Positions 36,417 through 45,811 of a stretch of 64,000 nt of DNA are shown in pieces; position 1 is the first letter of the stretch, and the number at the start of each line of letters is the position of its first letter. The position numbers and the translations under genes are program-made. The stretch is from Rouxiella aceris. GTDB lineage: Bacteria > Pseudomonadota > Gammaproteobacteria > Enterobacterales > Enterobacteriaceae. The stretch covers positions 62,001-126,000 of the forward strand of contig NZ_JAADJU010000001.1 in the NCBI RefSeq assembly GCF_012933545.1, read 5' to 3'. The notes beneath the pieces are model-generated. The model had not been told where the DNA came from. It did no database searches and was given only the letters and a program-made list of their open reading frames with translations.

Positions 36417-36788
36417 ATGAGCATAGACCTGGAACAGACCATGATGGAACTGCTGATTAATGCGGGAGAAGCGCGCTCTTGCGCCATGCTGGCCATTCAG
36501 AGCGCGCGCAAACAGGCGTGGGAAGAAGCAGATCAACAGTTGGCTGCCTCGCAACAGGCTGCGCGCGAGGCGCACAAAGTGCAAACGCAATTGATTGGAC
36601 TCGATGAGGGTAGCGGTAAAATTCCCATCACACTGATTATGGTGCATGCACAGGATCACTTGATGACCGCGATATTATGCCGTGATCTGGCTGAAGAGAT
36701 GGTAATGCTAAGAAAGGAGATGTATGCGGGGGCGGCACATAGAGGTCCTCACCTCCTGGACCATGCGGTGCAAGGATCAGACTGCTGA
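36417..36788 (+). CDS. PTS Lac-family IIA component, 3' end altered by a repeat element
   Basis: 123 residues from MSIDLEQTMMELLINAGEAR; GGA lies 7 bases upstream, and the earlier ATG at 36405 abuts the operator. The phosphorylated histidine is H77 in LIMVHAQDHLMT, as H89 of ChbA. After KEMYAG, where ChbA ends, there are about 19 further residues; the last three codons (Ser-Asp-Cys) and the TGA stop are the first 12 bases of the 126-bp repeat element. Transcribed away from IIC, an unusual split of a Lac-family PTS. Confidence 0.88.
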   Translation: MSIDLEQTMMELLINAGEARSCAMLAIQSARKQAWEEADQQLAASQQAAREAHKVQTQLIGLDEGSGKIPITLIMVHAQDHLMTAILCRDLAEEMVMLRKEMYAGAAHRGPHLLDHAVQGSDC

Positions 36789-36902
36789 CAAAGCCCGTTT
36801 TAAGGGAGAGTGCACCCTTGGGGTGGTAGCGGGCTTACCCGCCGGAGCGCCCCTGGGTGCACTATGCCCGTGTATCTCGATCATCAGGACGACTTTGTCA
36901 TC
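36777..36902 (+). repeat. 126-bp palindromic repeat element, copy 2
   Basis: Same element as 23533-23658, opposite orientation. TCAGACTGC-TGACAAAG at the left and CTTTGTCATC at the right; the inner 115 bases differ from copy 1 at 12 positions. It lies between IIA and lysA (convergent genes), overlaps the IIA stop codon and ends 11 bases before the lysA stop, where its hairpin might also act as terminator. Confidence 0.88.
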
Positions 36903-36912
36903 CGGGGACAAT

Positions 36913-38184
36913 TCAGATAAGTTCCAGGGCCAGTAACTCATCAATGGTCTGACGGCGGCGGATCAAGCGCGGGATGCCATCTTCAAACAGCACTTCCGGC
37001 AGCAGCGGACGGCTATTGTAGTTGGAAGACATGGAGGCACCGTAAGCACCGGTGTCGTGGAACACCAGATAGTCGCCAATTTCTGCCTGCGGCAAATGAC
37101 GGGTTTCGACACCGCCACCGGCCTGTTGCGTAAAGACATCGCCGGATTCACATAAGGGTCCGGCAATCACTGATTCGCGCAGCGGTAGCTGGCTGATATC
37201 GCGGCCATCGGCTGGTAGCAGTGAAATATGATGATAGCTGCCATACATTGACGGACGCATCAGGTCGTTAAAACCGGCGTCGACCAGCACAAAGTGACGG
37301 CTGCCCATCCCCTTGGCGGCGCGGATCTGCGCCACCAGCACACCAGACTCAGCCACCAGAAAACGCCCGGGTTCAATTTCCAGCGCCACCGGATGGCCGA
37401 GATGTGCGGCAATCTGCTCACGGGCGCGGTTCCACAAACCAAAATAGTGGTGGGTATCAATCGACTCTTCACCAAACTGGTAAGGGATCGACAAACCGCC
37501 GCCAGCGGAAATCGCCTCAATATCCTGCCCAAGTTCAATCACCTGGCGCACCATGGCATCGCACACCTGCTCCAGGTGCTGATAGTCCACACCGGAACCA
37601 ATATGCATATGGATACCGACCAGTTTTAGCTGATAAGCCTGAATTTTTGCCAGTGCCTGCGGCAGATCGGCGTACCAGATACCGTGTTTGCTGTTTTCGC
37701 CACCGGTATTGGTTTTCTGGCTATGGCCATGACCAAAACCGGGGTTAACGCGCAGCCACACCGGATGACCCGGCTTTTGGCGACCGATCTGCTCGAGCAT
37801 ATCAATCGATCCGGCATTGACCGGGATCGACAGTTCCGTCACCCGATCCAGCGTTGCCTGGTCGATCAAATCGGCGGTAAACACGATTTCGCTGGCTTCA
37901 CCGGACTTAAATCCCGGTTTAAAACCGGCATGCAGCGCACGCTCGATTTCGCCCAATGACACGGAATCGACCTTGACGCCTTGTTGCTGCATCAGGCGCA
38001 GAATATGAATATTGGAACAGGCTTTTTGGGCAAAACGGATAACATCAAACTGACGCAGTTGCGCAATACGCTGTTGAATAATCTGTGCGTCATAGGCCCA
38101 GACCGGACAGCCAAACTGTTGCACAACTTGCAGAAGATTGGCGCTGTTTAACGCCGTATTTCGATCATTGAGGGCAAATGGCAT
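36913..38184 (-). CDS. lysA: Diaminopimelate decarboxylase
   Basis: Last step of lysine synthesis: decarboxylates meso-diaminopimelate. 423 residues (E. coli 420) from MPFALNDRNTALNS; GGAGA lies 7 bases before this ATG, and 29 further upstream codons are leader. PLP lysine is K54 in RFAQKACSNIHIL; also VSLGEIERAL, GHGHSQKTNTGGENSKHGIW, HMHIGSGVDY, CESGDVF and HDTGAYGASMSSNYNSRPLLPE. Divergent from its activator lysR with 162 bases between the starts. Confidence 0.97.
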   Translation of the reverse strand: MPFALNDRNTALNSANLLQVVQQFGCPVWAYDAQIIQQRIAQLRQFDVIRFAQKACSNIHILRLMQQQGVKVDSVSLGEIERALHAGFKPGFKSGEASEIVFTADLIDQATLDRVTELSIPVNAGSIDMLEQIGRQKPGHPVWLRVNPGFGHGHSQKTNTGGENSKHGIWYADLPQALAKIQAYQLKLVGIHMHIGSGVDYQHLEQVCDAMVRQVIELGQDIEAISAGGGLSIPYQFGEESIDTHHYFGLWNRAREQIAAHLGHPVALEIEPGRFLVAESGVLVAQIRAAKGMGSRHFVLVDAGFNDLMRPSMYGSYHHISLLPADGRDISQLPLRESVIAGPLCESGDVFTQQAGGGVETRHLPQAEIGDYLVFHDTGAYGASMSSNYNSRPLLPEVLFEDGIPRLIRRRQTIDELLALELI

Positions 38185-38346
38185 CAGGTTCTCCGTTGAG
38201 CACGCCGTCTTGATGACCGCAGACTCAGGCAATAGGGAAGTCAAGGTTATGACGCTATTATGGCGCGGCAAACATCGGGGATAAAATATCTATTTCGCCG
38301 GAGTCTATTCATTTATGATATACCTTTGCCGCATAAAGGAGCGATC

Positions 38347-39288
38347 ATGTCAGCCCTGTCACTACGCCATATAGAAATCTTTCATGCGGTGATGACCACC
38401 GGCAATCTCACCGAAGCGGCAGCGCTGTTGCAAACCTCGCAGCCGACGGTCAGTCGCGAACTGGCCCGATGTGAAAAGCTGCTTAATCTGCAACTGTTTC
38501 AGCGTCTGCGAGGACGGCTGTTTCCTACCGCGCAAGGTTTAAGATTGTTTGAAGAAGTGCAGCGCTCCTATTACGGCCTCGATCGCATTATTAATGCCGC
38601 CGCGGGGATCCGCCAGTTTGAACAGGCGCAGCTGTCGATCGTCTGCCTGCCGGTATTTAGCCAGTCATTGCTGCCGGCGATCTGTCAGCCATTTTTGGCG
38701 CATTATCCGGAAGCCAGTTTTAATATTGTGCCGCAGGAATCGCCGCTGCTGGAAGAGTGGCTGTCGGCCCAACGCCATGATCTGGGCATTACCGAAAACC
38801 CGCATACGCCAGCGGGCACCGACAGGCAGACATTGCTAACGCTTAATGAAGTCTGCGTATTACCGGTGGATCACCCGCTGGCGGAAAAGGCCAGCCTGAC
38901 GCCGCAGGACTTTCAGGGAGTGAATTTTATCAGCCTGTCGGCGACGGATAGCTATCGCCAACTGTTGGATACGCTGTTTAGTGAACAGGGGGTTGTGCGA
39001 CGCCTGGTAATGGAAACCCACAGCGCCGCCTCGGTATGCAGTATGGTGGCCCAGGGCATCGGCGTTTCTATCGTTAACCCGCTCACCGCGCTGGAGTATG
39101 CACAGCCGGAGCGCGAGGGGGCCGGAAGAGTGGTGATCCGTCCTTTCAGTGAGTCAGTGCCCTTTACGGTTAGTCTGATCCGCCCACAGCATCGCCCTGC
39201 TTCAACGCTTGTCGATACCTTTATCGACTATTGCCACCAGCAGGCGACCCGCTTTCCGCTGCGGCTGGCTAACGCCCTTAGCCGCTAA
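38347..39288 (+). CDS. lysR: LysR, activator of lysA
   Basis: 313 residues from MSALSLRHIEIFHAVMTTGNLTEAA; AAGGAG lies 6 bases upstream, so the 29 preceding in-frame codons are not used. Helix-turn-helix LTEAAALLQTSQPTVSRELARCEK. Effector domain has FSQSLLPAICQPFLAHYPE, FNIVPQESPLLEEWLSAQRHDLGITE and ETHSAASVCSMVAQGIGVSIVNPLTA, all as in E. coli LysR. Lies divergent to lysA, the classical pair, with lysine as co-effector. Confidence 0.96.
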   Translation: MSALSLRHIEIFHAVMTTGNLTEAAALLQTSQPTVSRELARCEKLLNLQLFQRLRGRLFPTAQGLRLFEEVQRSYYGLDRIINAAAGIRQFEQAQLSIVCLPVFSQSLLPAICQPFLAHYPEASFNIVPQESPLLEEWLSAQRHDLGITENPHTPAGTDRQTLLTLNEVCVLPVDHPLAEKASLTPQDFQGVNFISLSATDSYRQLLDTLFSEQGVVRRLVMETHSAASVCSMVAQGIGVSIVNPLTALEYAQPEREGAGRVVIRPFSESVPFTVSLIRPQHRPASTLVDTFIDYCHQQATRFPLRLANALSR

Positions 39289-39306
39289 AAAACTGGCACG
39301 CGGCGC

Positions 39307-40026
39307 TTATTCGCTCACACGCTGAAAAGTGCCCGCTGCCGACACATTGTGACCAAAGCCGCAATCGCCAACCGTGTTCAGCACAGCGCTTTGCCTGGAG
39401 AAATTCATGGTTACGCGACAATCCGCGCCCCCTGCGTTCTCATCGTTTATCCCCTGATAAACTGCCTGCTGATCTTTGATCGTCGTCACCGTGGAAAATT
39501 CGCCGGTATTGGGGCCGTAGTACAACGACATGGCCCCCATCGACAAGCCGCTAAAATGGATCACAAACTGGCTTCCTTCCGGTTTGACCTCAAGGGTGTT
39601 CCAACTGCCCTGCCCGGCATATTGCCAGTAGAGACCTGTCGGCCCTTCTGCCAGCGGCTTAAGCGCCAGTTTGCTCTGCACCTGCGCCAGATTAACTCGG
39701 GTTTTCTGGTCCTGCTGCGACGCCAGACCAAGCCAGGCCAACGCCTTGCCATATTGCCCCAGATGCAGATAGGTCAGGGCAATATTGTTATAGGCCACGG
39801 ACGTAGCGCTGGCGGGCAAATGACAGAATTCACTCCAGGCAACCTGATCGCGAAACAGCTCCTGCGCTTTGGCATAATCTCCCTGTTGGTAAGCGACTTT
39901 TCCCGCAGAAGCATAGATGCCGGTTTTTAAACAATCCGCTTTAATATCAGGTTCATCAATTTTTGCCCAAGCCGACGGGCATAAAAAACATCCTGCGACT
40001 AAGCACGCAGGTAGCCAGACTTTCAT
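39307..40026 (-). CDS. Secreted TPR-containing protein of unknown function
   Basis: 239 residues from the second of two adjacent ATGs (AAGGGG six bases before it). Sec signal peptide MKVWLPACLVAGCFLCPSAWA, then a tetratricopeptide-like segment (GKVAYQQGDYAKAQELFRDQVAWSEF, SVAYNNIALTYLHLGQYGKALAWLGLASQQ) at about 40-115, then a C-terminal beta-rich domain (LYWQYAGQGSWNTLEVKPEGSQFVIHFSG, ADCRVTMNFSRQSAVLNTVGDCGFGHNV) that may hold a disulfide. I do not recognise the family name. Convergent with lysR, 18 bases away. Confidence 0.78.
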   Translation of the reverse strand: MKVWLPACLVAGCFLCPSAWAKIDEPDIKADCLKTGIYASAGKVAYQQGDYAKAQELFRDQVAWSEFCHLPASATSVAYNNIALTYLHLGQYGKALAWLGLASQQDQKTRVNLAQVQSKLALKPLAEGPTGLYWQYAGQGSWNTLEVKPEGSQFVIHFSGLSMGAMSLYYGPNTGEFSTVTTIKDQQAVYQGINDENAGGADCRVTMNFSRQSAVLNTVGDCGFGHNVSAAGTFQRVSE

Positions 40027-40187
40027 CATTTTCCCCTTTGTCTCGCTGGCCAATTGGCCAAAATCAAGGTGTGTCATTGTGCTTAAGGAAAAACATCCTT
40101 ACAAGTCAGGCATTGCTCTCTCGCATATGGTCACTCATTCTGTGATGATTAGGCACTACCGCTTATTACTTTTTTATATGGCTATTT

Positions 40188-41918
40188 ATGACTCAAAAAC
40201 CTGGGAAATCGGCACGCTGGCGTGCTGTCTGGCAGTTGATTAAGCCTTATTGGCAGTCCGAAGAAAAGTGGAAAGCCTGGGGCATGTTGGCCGCAATCGT
40301 CATTCTCTCCCTCTCCTCTGTCTACCTCAGCGTACAGTTCAATGAATGGAACAGGGTGTTTTATGATGCGCTGCAAAACAAAAACTTCCCGATATTTAAG
40401 CAACAATTATTTAAATTCAGCTGGTTGGCACTGATTTTTATTGTTGTCAGTATCTACAAGGTCTATCTGACCCAGGGGCTGCAAATGAGCTGGCGGCGCT
40501 GGATGACCAACGAGTATATGAATAAGTGGTTAAGCAATCACGCCTATTACTATACCGAACATCAGCATCAGGTGGATAACCCCGATCAGCGTATTGCCGC
40601 CGATCTCAATGCCCTGACCTCCGGTACCCTGTCATTGACGCTGGGACTGCTTTCCAGCCTGGTGACCCTGTTCTCTTTTATCACCATTTTGTGGTCGGTC
40701 AGCGGGCCAATCAGCTTTATGCTTGGCGCACAGCAGATCACCATTCCCGGCTATATGCTGTGGTTCGCCCTGCTGTATGCGCTGATCGGATCGCTGGTTG
40801 TCGGCCTGATTGGCCGTCCGCTGGTAAAACTGAGCTTTAACCAGGAATGGTTTGAGGCAAACTTCCGTTTCGGACTGATCCGTATCCGTGAAAACAGTGA
40901 TGCCATTGCCCTCTACCACGGTGAACAAAGCGAGAAACAACAGTTAACCGACAACTTTGAAGCCATTCGCTCCAACTGGTGGTCAATTATGCGACTTAGC
41001 CGTCGTCTTAATTTTGCCAGTTCGTTTTATGGTCAGTTTGCCATCATCTTCCCAATCCTGGTGGCGGCACCGCGCTATTTCTCCGGCGCTATCCAGATGG
41101 GCCTGCTAATGCAGATTTCCTCGGCCTTTGGTCAGGTACAGGACTCCTTATCCTGGTTTATCAATGCATTTAGTGATTTAGCCAGCTGGAAAGCCTGCGT
41201 TAACCGTCTGGCAGGCTTTAATGCCGCCATTGATCAGGTTAATGAGCAACCGCGTGGCATTGCGCTGGGTCATAGCCAGGAACATGACCTGCAGTTGCAT
41301 AATCTGACGCTTAATCTGCCCAACGGCAATCCGCTGTTCTCGGCGGTCAGTGCTTCGCTGGCGGCTGGCGGTCGGGTGCTGATAGCCGGTCCTTCCGGCT
41401 GCGGCAAGTCAACCCTGCTACGCGCCATTGCCGGTGTCTGGCCCTATGGGGCTGGTGAGATTAAAACGGCGGACAGCAAGAAGCAGCTGTTTCTGCCACA
41501 GCGCAGCTATATTCCTATTGGCTCGCTGCGCGAAGGACTGAGCTATCCGGAAGAGAGCGCCAATCATAGCGATGAGCGGTTGTGTGAGGTGCTTGAGGCC
41601 TGTTGCCTGAGCCATCTGCAACCGGCGCTTGAGCAATATGCCAACTGGAGCCAGCGTCTTTCTCCGGGCGAACAACAGCGTCTGGCCTTTGCCCGCGCAA
41701 TGTTGATTAAACCGGATATCCTGTATCTCGATGAAGCCACCAGCGCCCTCGACGACGATACAGAACAACGCATGTACCAGTTGTTACTGGAAAAACTGCC
41801 GCACACGAGTGTGATCAGCGTGGCGCACCGCAATAGCGTGGCGAAATATCATCAGCATTGCTGGCGCTTTACCCAGCAGGATGATGGTCAGTGTAATATG
41901 ACGGCAACCGTTCTCTAG
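40188..41918 (+). CDS. YddA/SbmA-type ABC transporter, fused permease-ATPase
   Basis: 576 residues. N-terminal membrane domain of the SbmA/BacA-like ABC_membrane_2 family (FNEWNRVFYDALQNKNFPIFKQQL, WMTNEYMNKWLSNHAYY, GRPLVKLSFNQEWFEANFRFGLIRIRENSDAIALYHGE) followed by a nucleotide-binding domain: Walker A AGPSGCGKSTLLRA, signature RLSPGEQQRLAFAR, Walker B ILYLDEATSALDDD and switch His in VAHRN. Close in plan to E. coli YddA; related proteins move peptides or vitamin B12-like compounds. Substrate unknown. Confidence 0.88.
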   Translation: MTQKPGKSARWRAVWQLIKPYWQSEEKWKAWGMLAAIVILSLSSVYLSVQFNEWNRVFYDALQNKNFPIFKQQLFKFSWLALIFIVVSIYKVYLTQGLQMSWRRWMTNEYMNKWLSNHAYYYTEHQHQVDNPDQRIAADLNALTSGTLSLTLGLLSSLVTLFSFITILWSVSGPISFMLGAQQITIPGYMLWFALLYALIGSLVVGLIGRPLVKLSFNQEWFEANFRFGLIRIRENSDAIALYHGEQSEKQQLTDNFEAIRSNWWSIMRLSRRLNFASSFYGQFAIIFPILVAAPRYFSGAIQMGLLMQISSAFGQVQDSLSWFINAFSDLASWKACVNRLAGFNAAIDQVNEQPRGIALGHSQEHDLQLHNLTLNLPNGNPLFSAVSASLAAGGRVLIAGPSGCGKSTLLRAIAGVWPYGAGEIKTADSKKQLFLPQRSYIPIGSLREGLSYPEESANHSDERLCEVLEACCLSHLQPALEQYANWSQRLSPGEQQRLAFARAMLIKPDILYLDEATSALDDDTEQRMYQLLLEKLPHTSVISVAHRNSVAKYHQHCWRFTQQDDGQCNMTATVL

Positions 41919-41943
41919 CGCAAAGCAAGCTCGCGGGTTTACA

Positions 41944-41983
41944 AAAAGTTTGGGGTCACCATCGACCTCAAACTTTTATTTTT
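41944..41983 (+). terminator. Strong intrinsic terminator behind the ABC transporter
   Basis: 14-base arms AAAAGTTTGGGGTC and GACCTCAAACTTTT (one G-U pair) with a 6-base loop, followed by ATTTTT, 25 bases after the stop. Confidence 0.85.
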
Positions 41984-42283
41984 GCCCGAGGTGTTTTTAG
42001 CAGCAGTCATTTTAGGCGTTTAAAAAACTTTAGATTTTCACAATATATTATAAATATTAAAACCATCATCTACTTATCCAATCAAAAAACAGAAATCATT
42101 CAGCATATTTAATTTATCGACAATCGATTACCTCAAGTCAATTTAAATATATATTTTAATGTGGTTATATTAATACGTATTAAATACATCAGCCACAGTA
42201 AATACTGTATCTATATTGACTTATATAATAAGGAATGGTTAACTATTTCCCGAATACCCCTGTTATTAAGTAAGGACACTTAA
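41984..42283 (+). promoter_or_regulatory. AT-rich promoter region of the 1089-residue protein
   Basis: About 300 bases, very AT-rich. Holds two perfect palindromes, TTAATACGTATTAA (42170-42183) and ACAGTA-AA-TACTGT (42195-42208), and a -10-like TATAAT near 42224. AAGGA lies 7 bases before the downstream ATG. The composition is typical of an H-NS-silenced promoter; that and the binding proteins are inference. Confidence 0.45.
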
Positions 42284-45200
42284 ATGAAATACAGACTAAC
42301 CTGTCTGGCGATAGCCATTTCTATCGCATCTACGGCTAACGCTACCAACCAAAAAACCTTAACGATTCCCTCTTCTTCCCAGCAATCTGAAGTCAAAACT
42401 GAAAACTTTGCAATGCTTCCAGTAGAGAAACCCTCTGACCGAACAGGGAGTTATTCCTTTGAAAAAGGATATACTCTTGTCGGTTCTGCAAGCAATGATC
42501 GACTTATTTACCTCGCATTATTTAATTCAGATAAATATTTATCAAAACTTACTGTATTAAGCAATGACACTAAAAATCTATTATTTTCCACAGAAATAAA
42601 AGGCAAGGTTGTTGCTGCTCCCCTGTTAAATCATGAGCAAAGACTCGCCATTCTGCAATTCACAGAAAACAGCGCCCAAGGGGGATTCACTAGAATAATT
42701 TCCGTGAATACTTCTACGGGAAAAATTGCTGATACTTATGTTAGCTATGATGATTATACGCCCGCGGGTTTGGCAACTATCAGCGATCCTGCCGGAAATA
42801 CCGTATTGTTCTATGGCAAAAATCATAAAAAAGATAATAACAGTCAATTGGTAATGCGTATCCCTACCGACAATGTGGCTAAAGTAGCCGCCTTCAATGA
42901 ACCTATTGTCGGACAACCAGTGGTCTTGGTCAGCCCGCAACAAACAAAAAGTAATAGTCGGTTTGCCGGCAAGATCTATATCACAACCAAAACGTCATTA
43001 CATGCCCTGACATTTGGCCCCCGCGAGATCACTCCCCTGTGGAGCTTCCCCCTGCCTTTTAGCAGTGATGAAATCTCCAACGCCGGGATGGCTATCGATG
43101 GCGATGGCGCCATTATTATCAGCAGCAAACAAAATGGGTTGGTCGCCGTCACCCCACAGGGTGAACAAAAATGGGTGGAGCATCGTCTTCCCTATCAGGG
43201 ACAGTTTATGGGGTGCCAGCCGGTTATCGATGACAATGGTCTGATTTATTCTGCCCGTAGCAGCAAGCGTGCCGACAACAGTTTCACCTCTAGCCTGTTT
43301 GCCACAAACAGTAAAGACGGATCCTTTAAAGCCGAACTGTTCCCGATCAGTCAGTGGGCAATTCAGCCAGAATGTGAAAATATCACCCTCAGTGAGCAAG
43401 AGCGTATTAATCTGGTGGTCAGGGGGCAACCGAAAGGCCTTAAGCTGGATGCCATACAGGTTTCCTCCAGTAAACCGGTCACGCCTTTAACCGAAATACA
43501 GGATCATCAACTCCTTGACTGGAGCGCGTTACTTAATGATACACGCGGAAGCCTGGCTAAAAATGGCCCCGACTACAGTAACCTGATGATTACTCACTTA
43601 AGTGATCTGGCAGTGGGTACCGGCAGCGAGCTGGTTTATCTGCGTGGTAACGATGACGACGGCACTGCAGATAGAATTTGGCCAACTTACCAGTCGGATT
43701 TCGCCCGTTCCGGAGTACAAACTGAAGGGCAGAATAATGTTCCGCGCCCAATAATCAAAGCCGAAGGCAAACCGGAAGCCAATAAGCCCATGACACTGAT
43801 CGGTAACCCGACAACAGGTTATGATGGGGAAAAATTAGCCACTCTCTGGAAACAATTATCCCAGTACGGTACTGAAACCAAGTTACCTGACTGGGCAGTC
43901 GCAGAAGGCAATAGACTTAAACTGACGCCCCCAGCCAATGTCTATGCGGCTGACTATCGCTTCCGTTTCAATGCTGGCGATAAGCTGGTGACACGTAGTA
44001 CAGACTATAAAATCCAGGTCCCTGTTTATAGTAATGTGCCACAACCGGTTATCACCCCAGGCGGTGTCGCTGAGGGCGGTAAAACCATGACGCTGACCGG
44101 GACGCCGATCCAGGGTATTGATGGTTCAGACTTATCAATCAACTGGAAACAATTATCTCAATACGGCAGTGAAACCAACTTGCCAGATTGGGCAACCGTC
44201 GAAGGGAATAAACTCAAGCTGACGCTCCCGGCCTATACCTATGCCAATGAGTATAGCTTCCGTTTTTATGCTGGCGATAAGCTGGTGAAGCGTAGCGTGG
44301 ACTATAAAATTCAAGTGCCAGGCTATACCAATGTGTCGCCACCGGTTATCACTCCAAGCGGTGTCGCTGAAGGCGGGAAAACCATGACGCTGACCGGCAG
44401 CCCGATCAAAGGCCTTGACGGGTCAAACTTGGCAACCACCTGGAAACAAGTAACGCAATACGGCAGTGAAATCAGCTTACCCAATTGGGCCACTGTAGAA
44501 GGTAATACCCTTAAACTGACCCTCCCGGCCTCTACCTATGCCAATGACTATAACTTCCGTTTTAAGGTCAGCGACAAACTGGTGTCGCGTGAAGTGGACT
44601 ATCAGGTCAAATTGCCAGCCTATAGCAATATTGCGACACCGGTTATCACCCCGAGTGGCGCGGCGGAAGGCGGTAAAGAGATGATACTGACCGCCACTCC
44701 GACCGAGGGCGTGGATGGCAGCAAATTAACCATAGTGTGGAAAGAGATGTATTCGTCCAGTTATGAAGGCAGCTTACCCAAATGGGCTACAGCAGAAGGC
44801 AATAAGCTCAAGCTGCAACTCCCGCCGAGTGCCTATGCCAATGAGTTTACCTTCCGTGTTAAGGTCAGCGATAAGCTGGTAACACGCGATCAAGACTATA
44901 AAATTAAAGTACCGGTCTATGCTAATTTTCCAGAACCTACCGTCACCCCTTCCCAGGCTGGCGAAATCATGGGCGGGCAGGAAGTGTCACTCACGGGCAT
45001 GCCCATTGTGGACATCAGCGGTACTGCTCTTTCCGTAGAATGGGGGTATTCAACCAGCGATACCTGTGGCAAATATGACGCCAAACTTCCCAGCTGGGCT
45101 ACAGTTGAGAACAAAAATCAACTGAAACTGACGTTACCCCAGGGGAAAGGAAAACATATTTTCAATTTTCGGGTTAGCGATGGTCGCCTCGAACGTTGTG

Positions 45201-45553
45201 GCAGCTACACCGTAGATGTCCCGGCCTATACCAATATCGTCGCCCCAACCATCACCCCCAAAGGGACGCCGGCGGGTGGCAAGTTGATGGAGTTGATTGG
45301 CGCACCAACAAAAGGTTTAAATGGTCGCAACTTAAAACTGGTATGGTCGTATATTGATTATTTTGGCAATAAACAATCCTTGCCAGAATGGGCTGTGCCG
45401 GTCAGTGAGGTATTAAAAATCACACCACCGGTAAGTGAATTACTCAGTTCCTATACTTTCCAACTCGAGGTGTCTGAACCTTCATCGACTAAATCAGATG
45501 AAGGGAGACAACCGCGTACCGTTGAGTACAAAATTGATGTTCCAGCCAGTTAA
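42284..45553 (+). CDS. Secreted protein: beta-propeller-like half plus six Ig-like repeats
   Basis: 1089 residues, AT-richer than neighbours. Sec signal peptide MKYRLTCLAIAISIASTANA. Residues about 45-485 contain repeating strands with outlines of a PQQ-type propeller (AGKIYITTKTSLHALTFG, GAIIISSKQNGLVAVTPQG, closing WPTYQSDFARSG). Residues 487-1089 are six ~100-residue units, each starting P-x-V/I-I-T-P-x-G, with GG-K-MTLTG, a Trp-Lys, LPxWA and a closing YKI-VPxY. Units 2-4 are nearly alike, the last two diverged; unit 5 has a cysteine pair. No sorting motif, autotransporter barrel or lipobox seen. Adhesin or surface-binding role is inference. Monocistronic: own promoter region and terminator. 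Confidence 0.85.
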   Translation: MKYRLTCLAIAISIASTANATNQKTLTIPSSSQQSEVKTENFAMLPVEKPSDRTGSYSFEKGYTLVGSASNDRLIYLALFNSDKYLSKLTVLSNDTKNLLFSTEIKGKVVAAPLLNHEQRLAILQFTENSAQGGFTRIISVNTSTGKIADTYVSYDDYTPAGLATISDPAGNTVLFYGKNHKKDNNSQLVMRIPTDNVAKVAAFNEPIVGQPVVLVSPQQTKSNSRFAGKIYITTKTSLHALTFGPREITPLWSFPLPFSSDEISNAGMAIDGDGAIIISSKQNGLVAVTPQGEQKWVEHRLPYQGQFMGCQPVIDDNGLIYSARSSKRADNSFTSSLFATNSKDGSFKAELFPISQWAIQPECENITLSEQERINLVVRGQPKGLKLDAIQVSSSKPVTPLTEIQDHQLLDWSALLNDTRGSLAKNGPDYSNLMITHLSDLAVGTGSELVYLRGNDDDGTADRIWPTYQSDFARSGVQTEGQNNVPRPIIKAEGKPEANKPMTLIGNPTTGYDGEKLATLWKQLSQYGTETKLPDWAVAEGNRLKLTPPANVYAADYRFRFNAGDKLVTRSTDYKIQVPVYSNVPQPVITPGGVAEGGKTMTLTGTPIQGIDGSDLSINWKQLSQYGSETNLPDWATVEGNKLKLTLPAYTYANEYSFRFYAGDKLVKRSVDYKIQVPGYTNVSPPVITPSGVAEGGKTMTLTGSPIKGLDGSNLATTWKQVTQYGSEISLPNWATVEGNTLKLTLPASTYANDYNFRFKVSDKLVSREVDYQVKLPAYSNIATPVITPSGAAEGGKEMILTATPTEGVDGSKLTIVWKEMYSSSYEGSLPKWATAEGNKLKLQLPPSAYANEFTFRVKVSDKLVTRDQDYKIKVPVYANFPEPTVTPSQAGEIMGGQEVSLTGMPIVDISGTALSVEWGYSTSDTCGKYDAKLPSWATVENKNQLKLTLPQGKGKHIFNFRVSDGRLERCGSYTVDVPAYTNIVAPTITPKGTPAGGKLMELIGAPTKGLNGRNLKLVWSYIDYFGNKQSLPEWAVPVSEVLKITPPVSELLSSYTFQLEVSEPSSTKSDEGRQPRTVEYKIDVPAS

Positions 45554-45578
45554 TCCGGCACCGTCCCATTGAAGGATC

Positions 45579-45612
45579 CCCCCAGAAGCACTACGGCATT
45601 CTGGGGGTTTTT
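45579..45612 (+). terminator. Intrinsic terminator behind the 1089-residue gene
   Basis: Arms CCCCCAGAA and TTCTGGGGG with an 11-base loop, followed by TTTTT, 26 bases after the stop codon. Confidence 0.9.
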
Positions 45613-45730
45613 AGCAGCAGACGCGCAACCGTCCCCATAAATCAACGGGGAAAACCTGCGATCGCACGTAACGATCAGTTTTTAATCATTTTCTGGGCGA
45701 TAGTCCACAGAAATCAACACGGCACTTGGT

Positions 45731-45756
45731 CAATTGTATAGCTCACTATACAATTG
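45731..45756. promoter_or_regulatory. Perfect palindromic operator upstream of the GntR/UTRA gene
   Basis: Arms CAATTGTATAG and CTATACAATTG, perfectly complementary over 11 bases, with a 4-base spacer CTCA, 55 bases before the regulator start. The symmetry and place suggest autorepression by the adjacent GntR protein. Confidence 0.75.
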
Positions 45757-45811
45757 TCAGAAGCTATATCTCATTATGGGTTGTGGCACTGCCTGCAATT
45801 CAGGAATGCCG

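Noticed and set aside
42195-42208. LexA box before the 1089-residue gene
   Set aside because: The order is ACAG...CTGT, the reverse of the LexA CTG-N10-CAG pattern.
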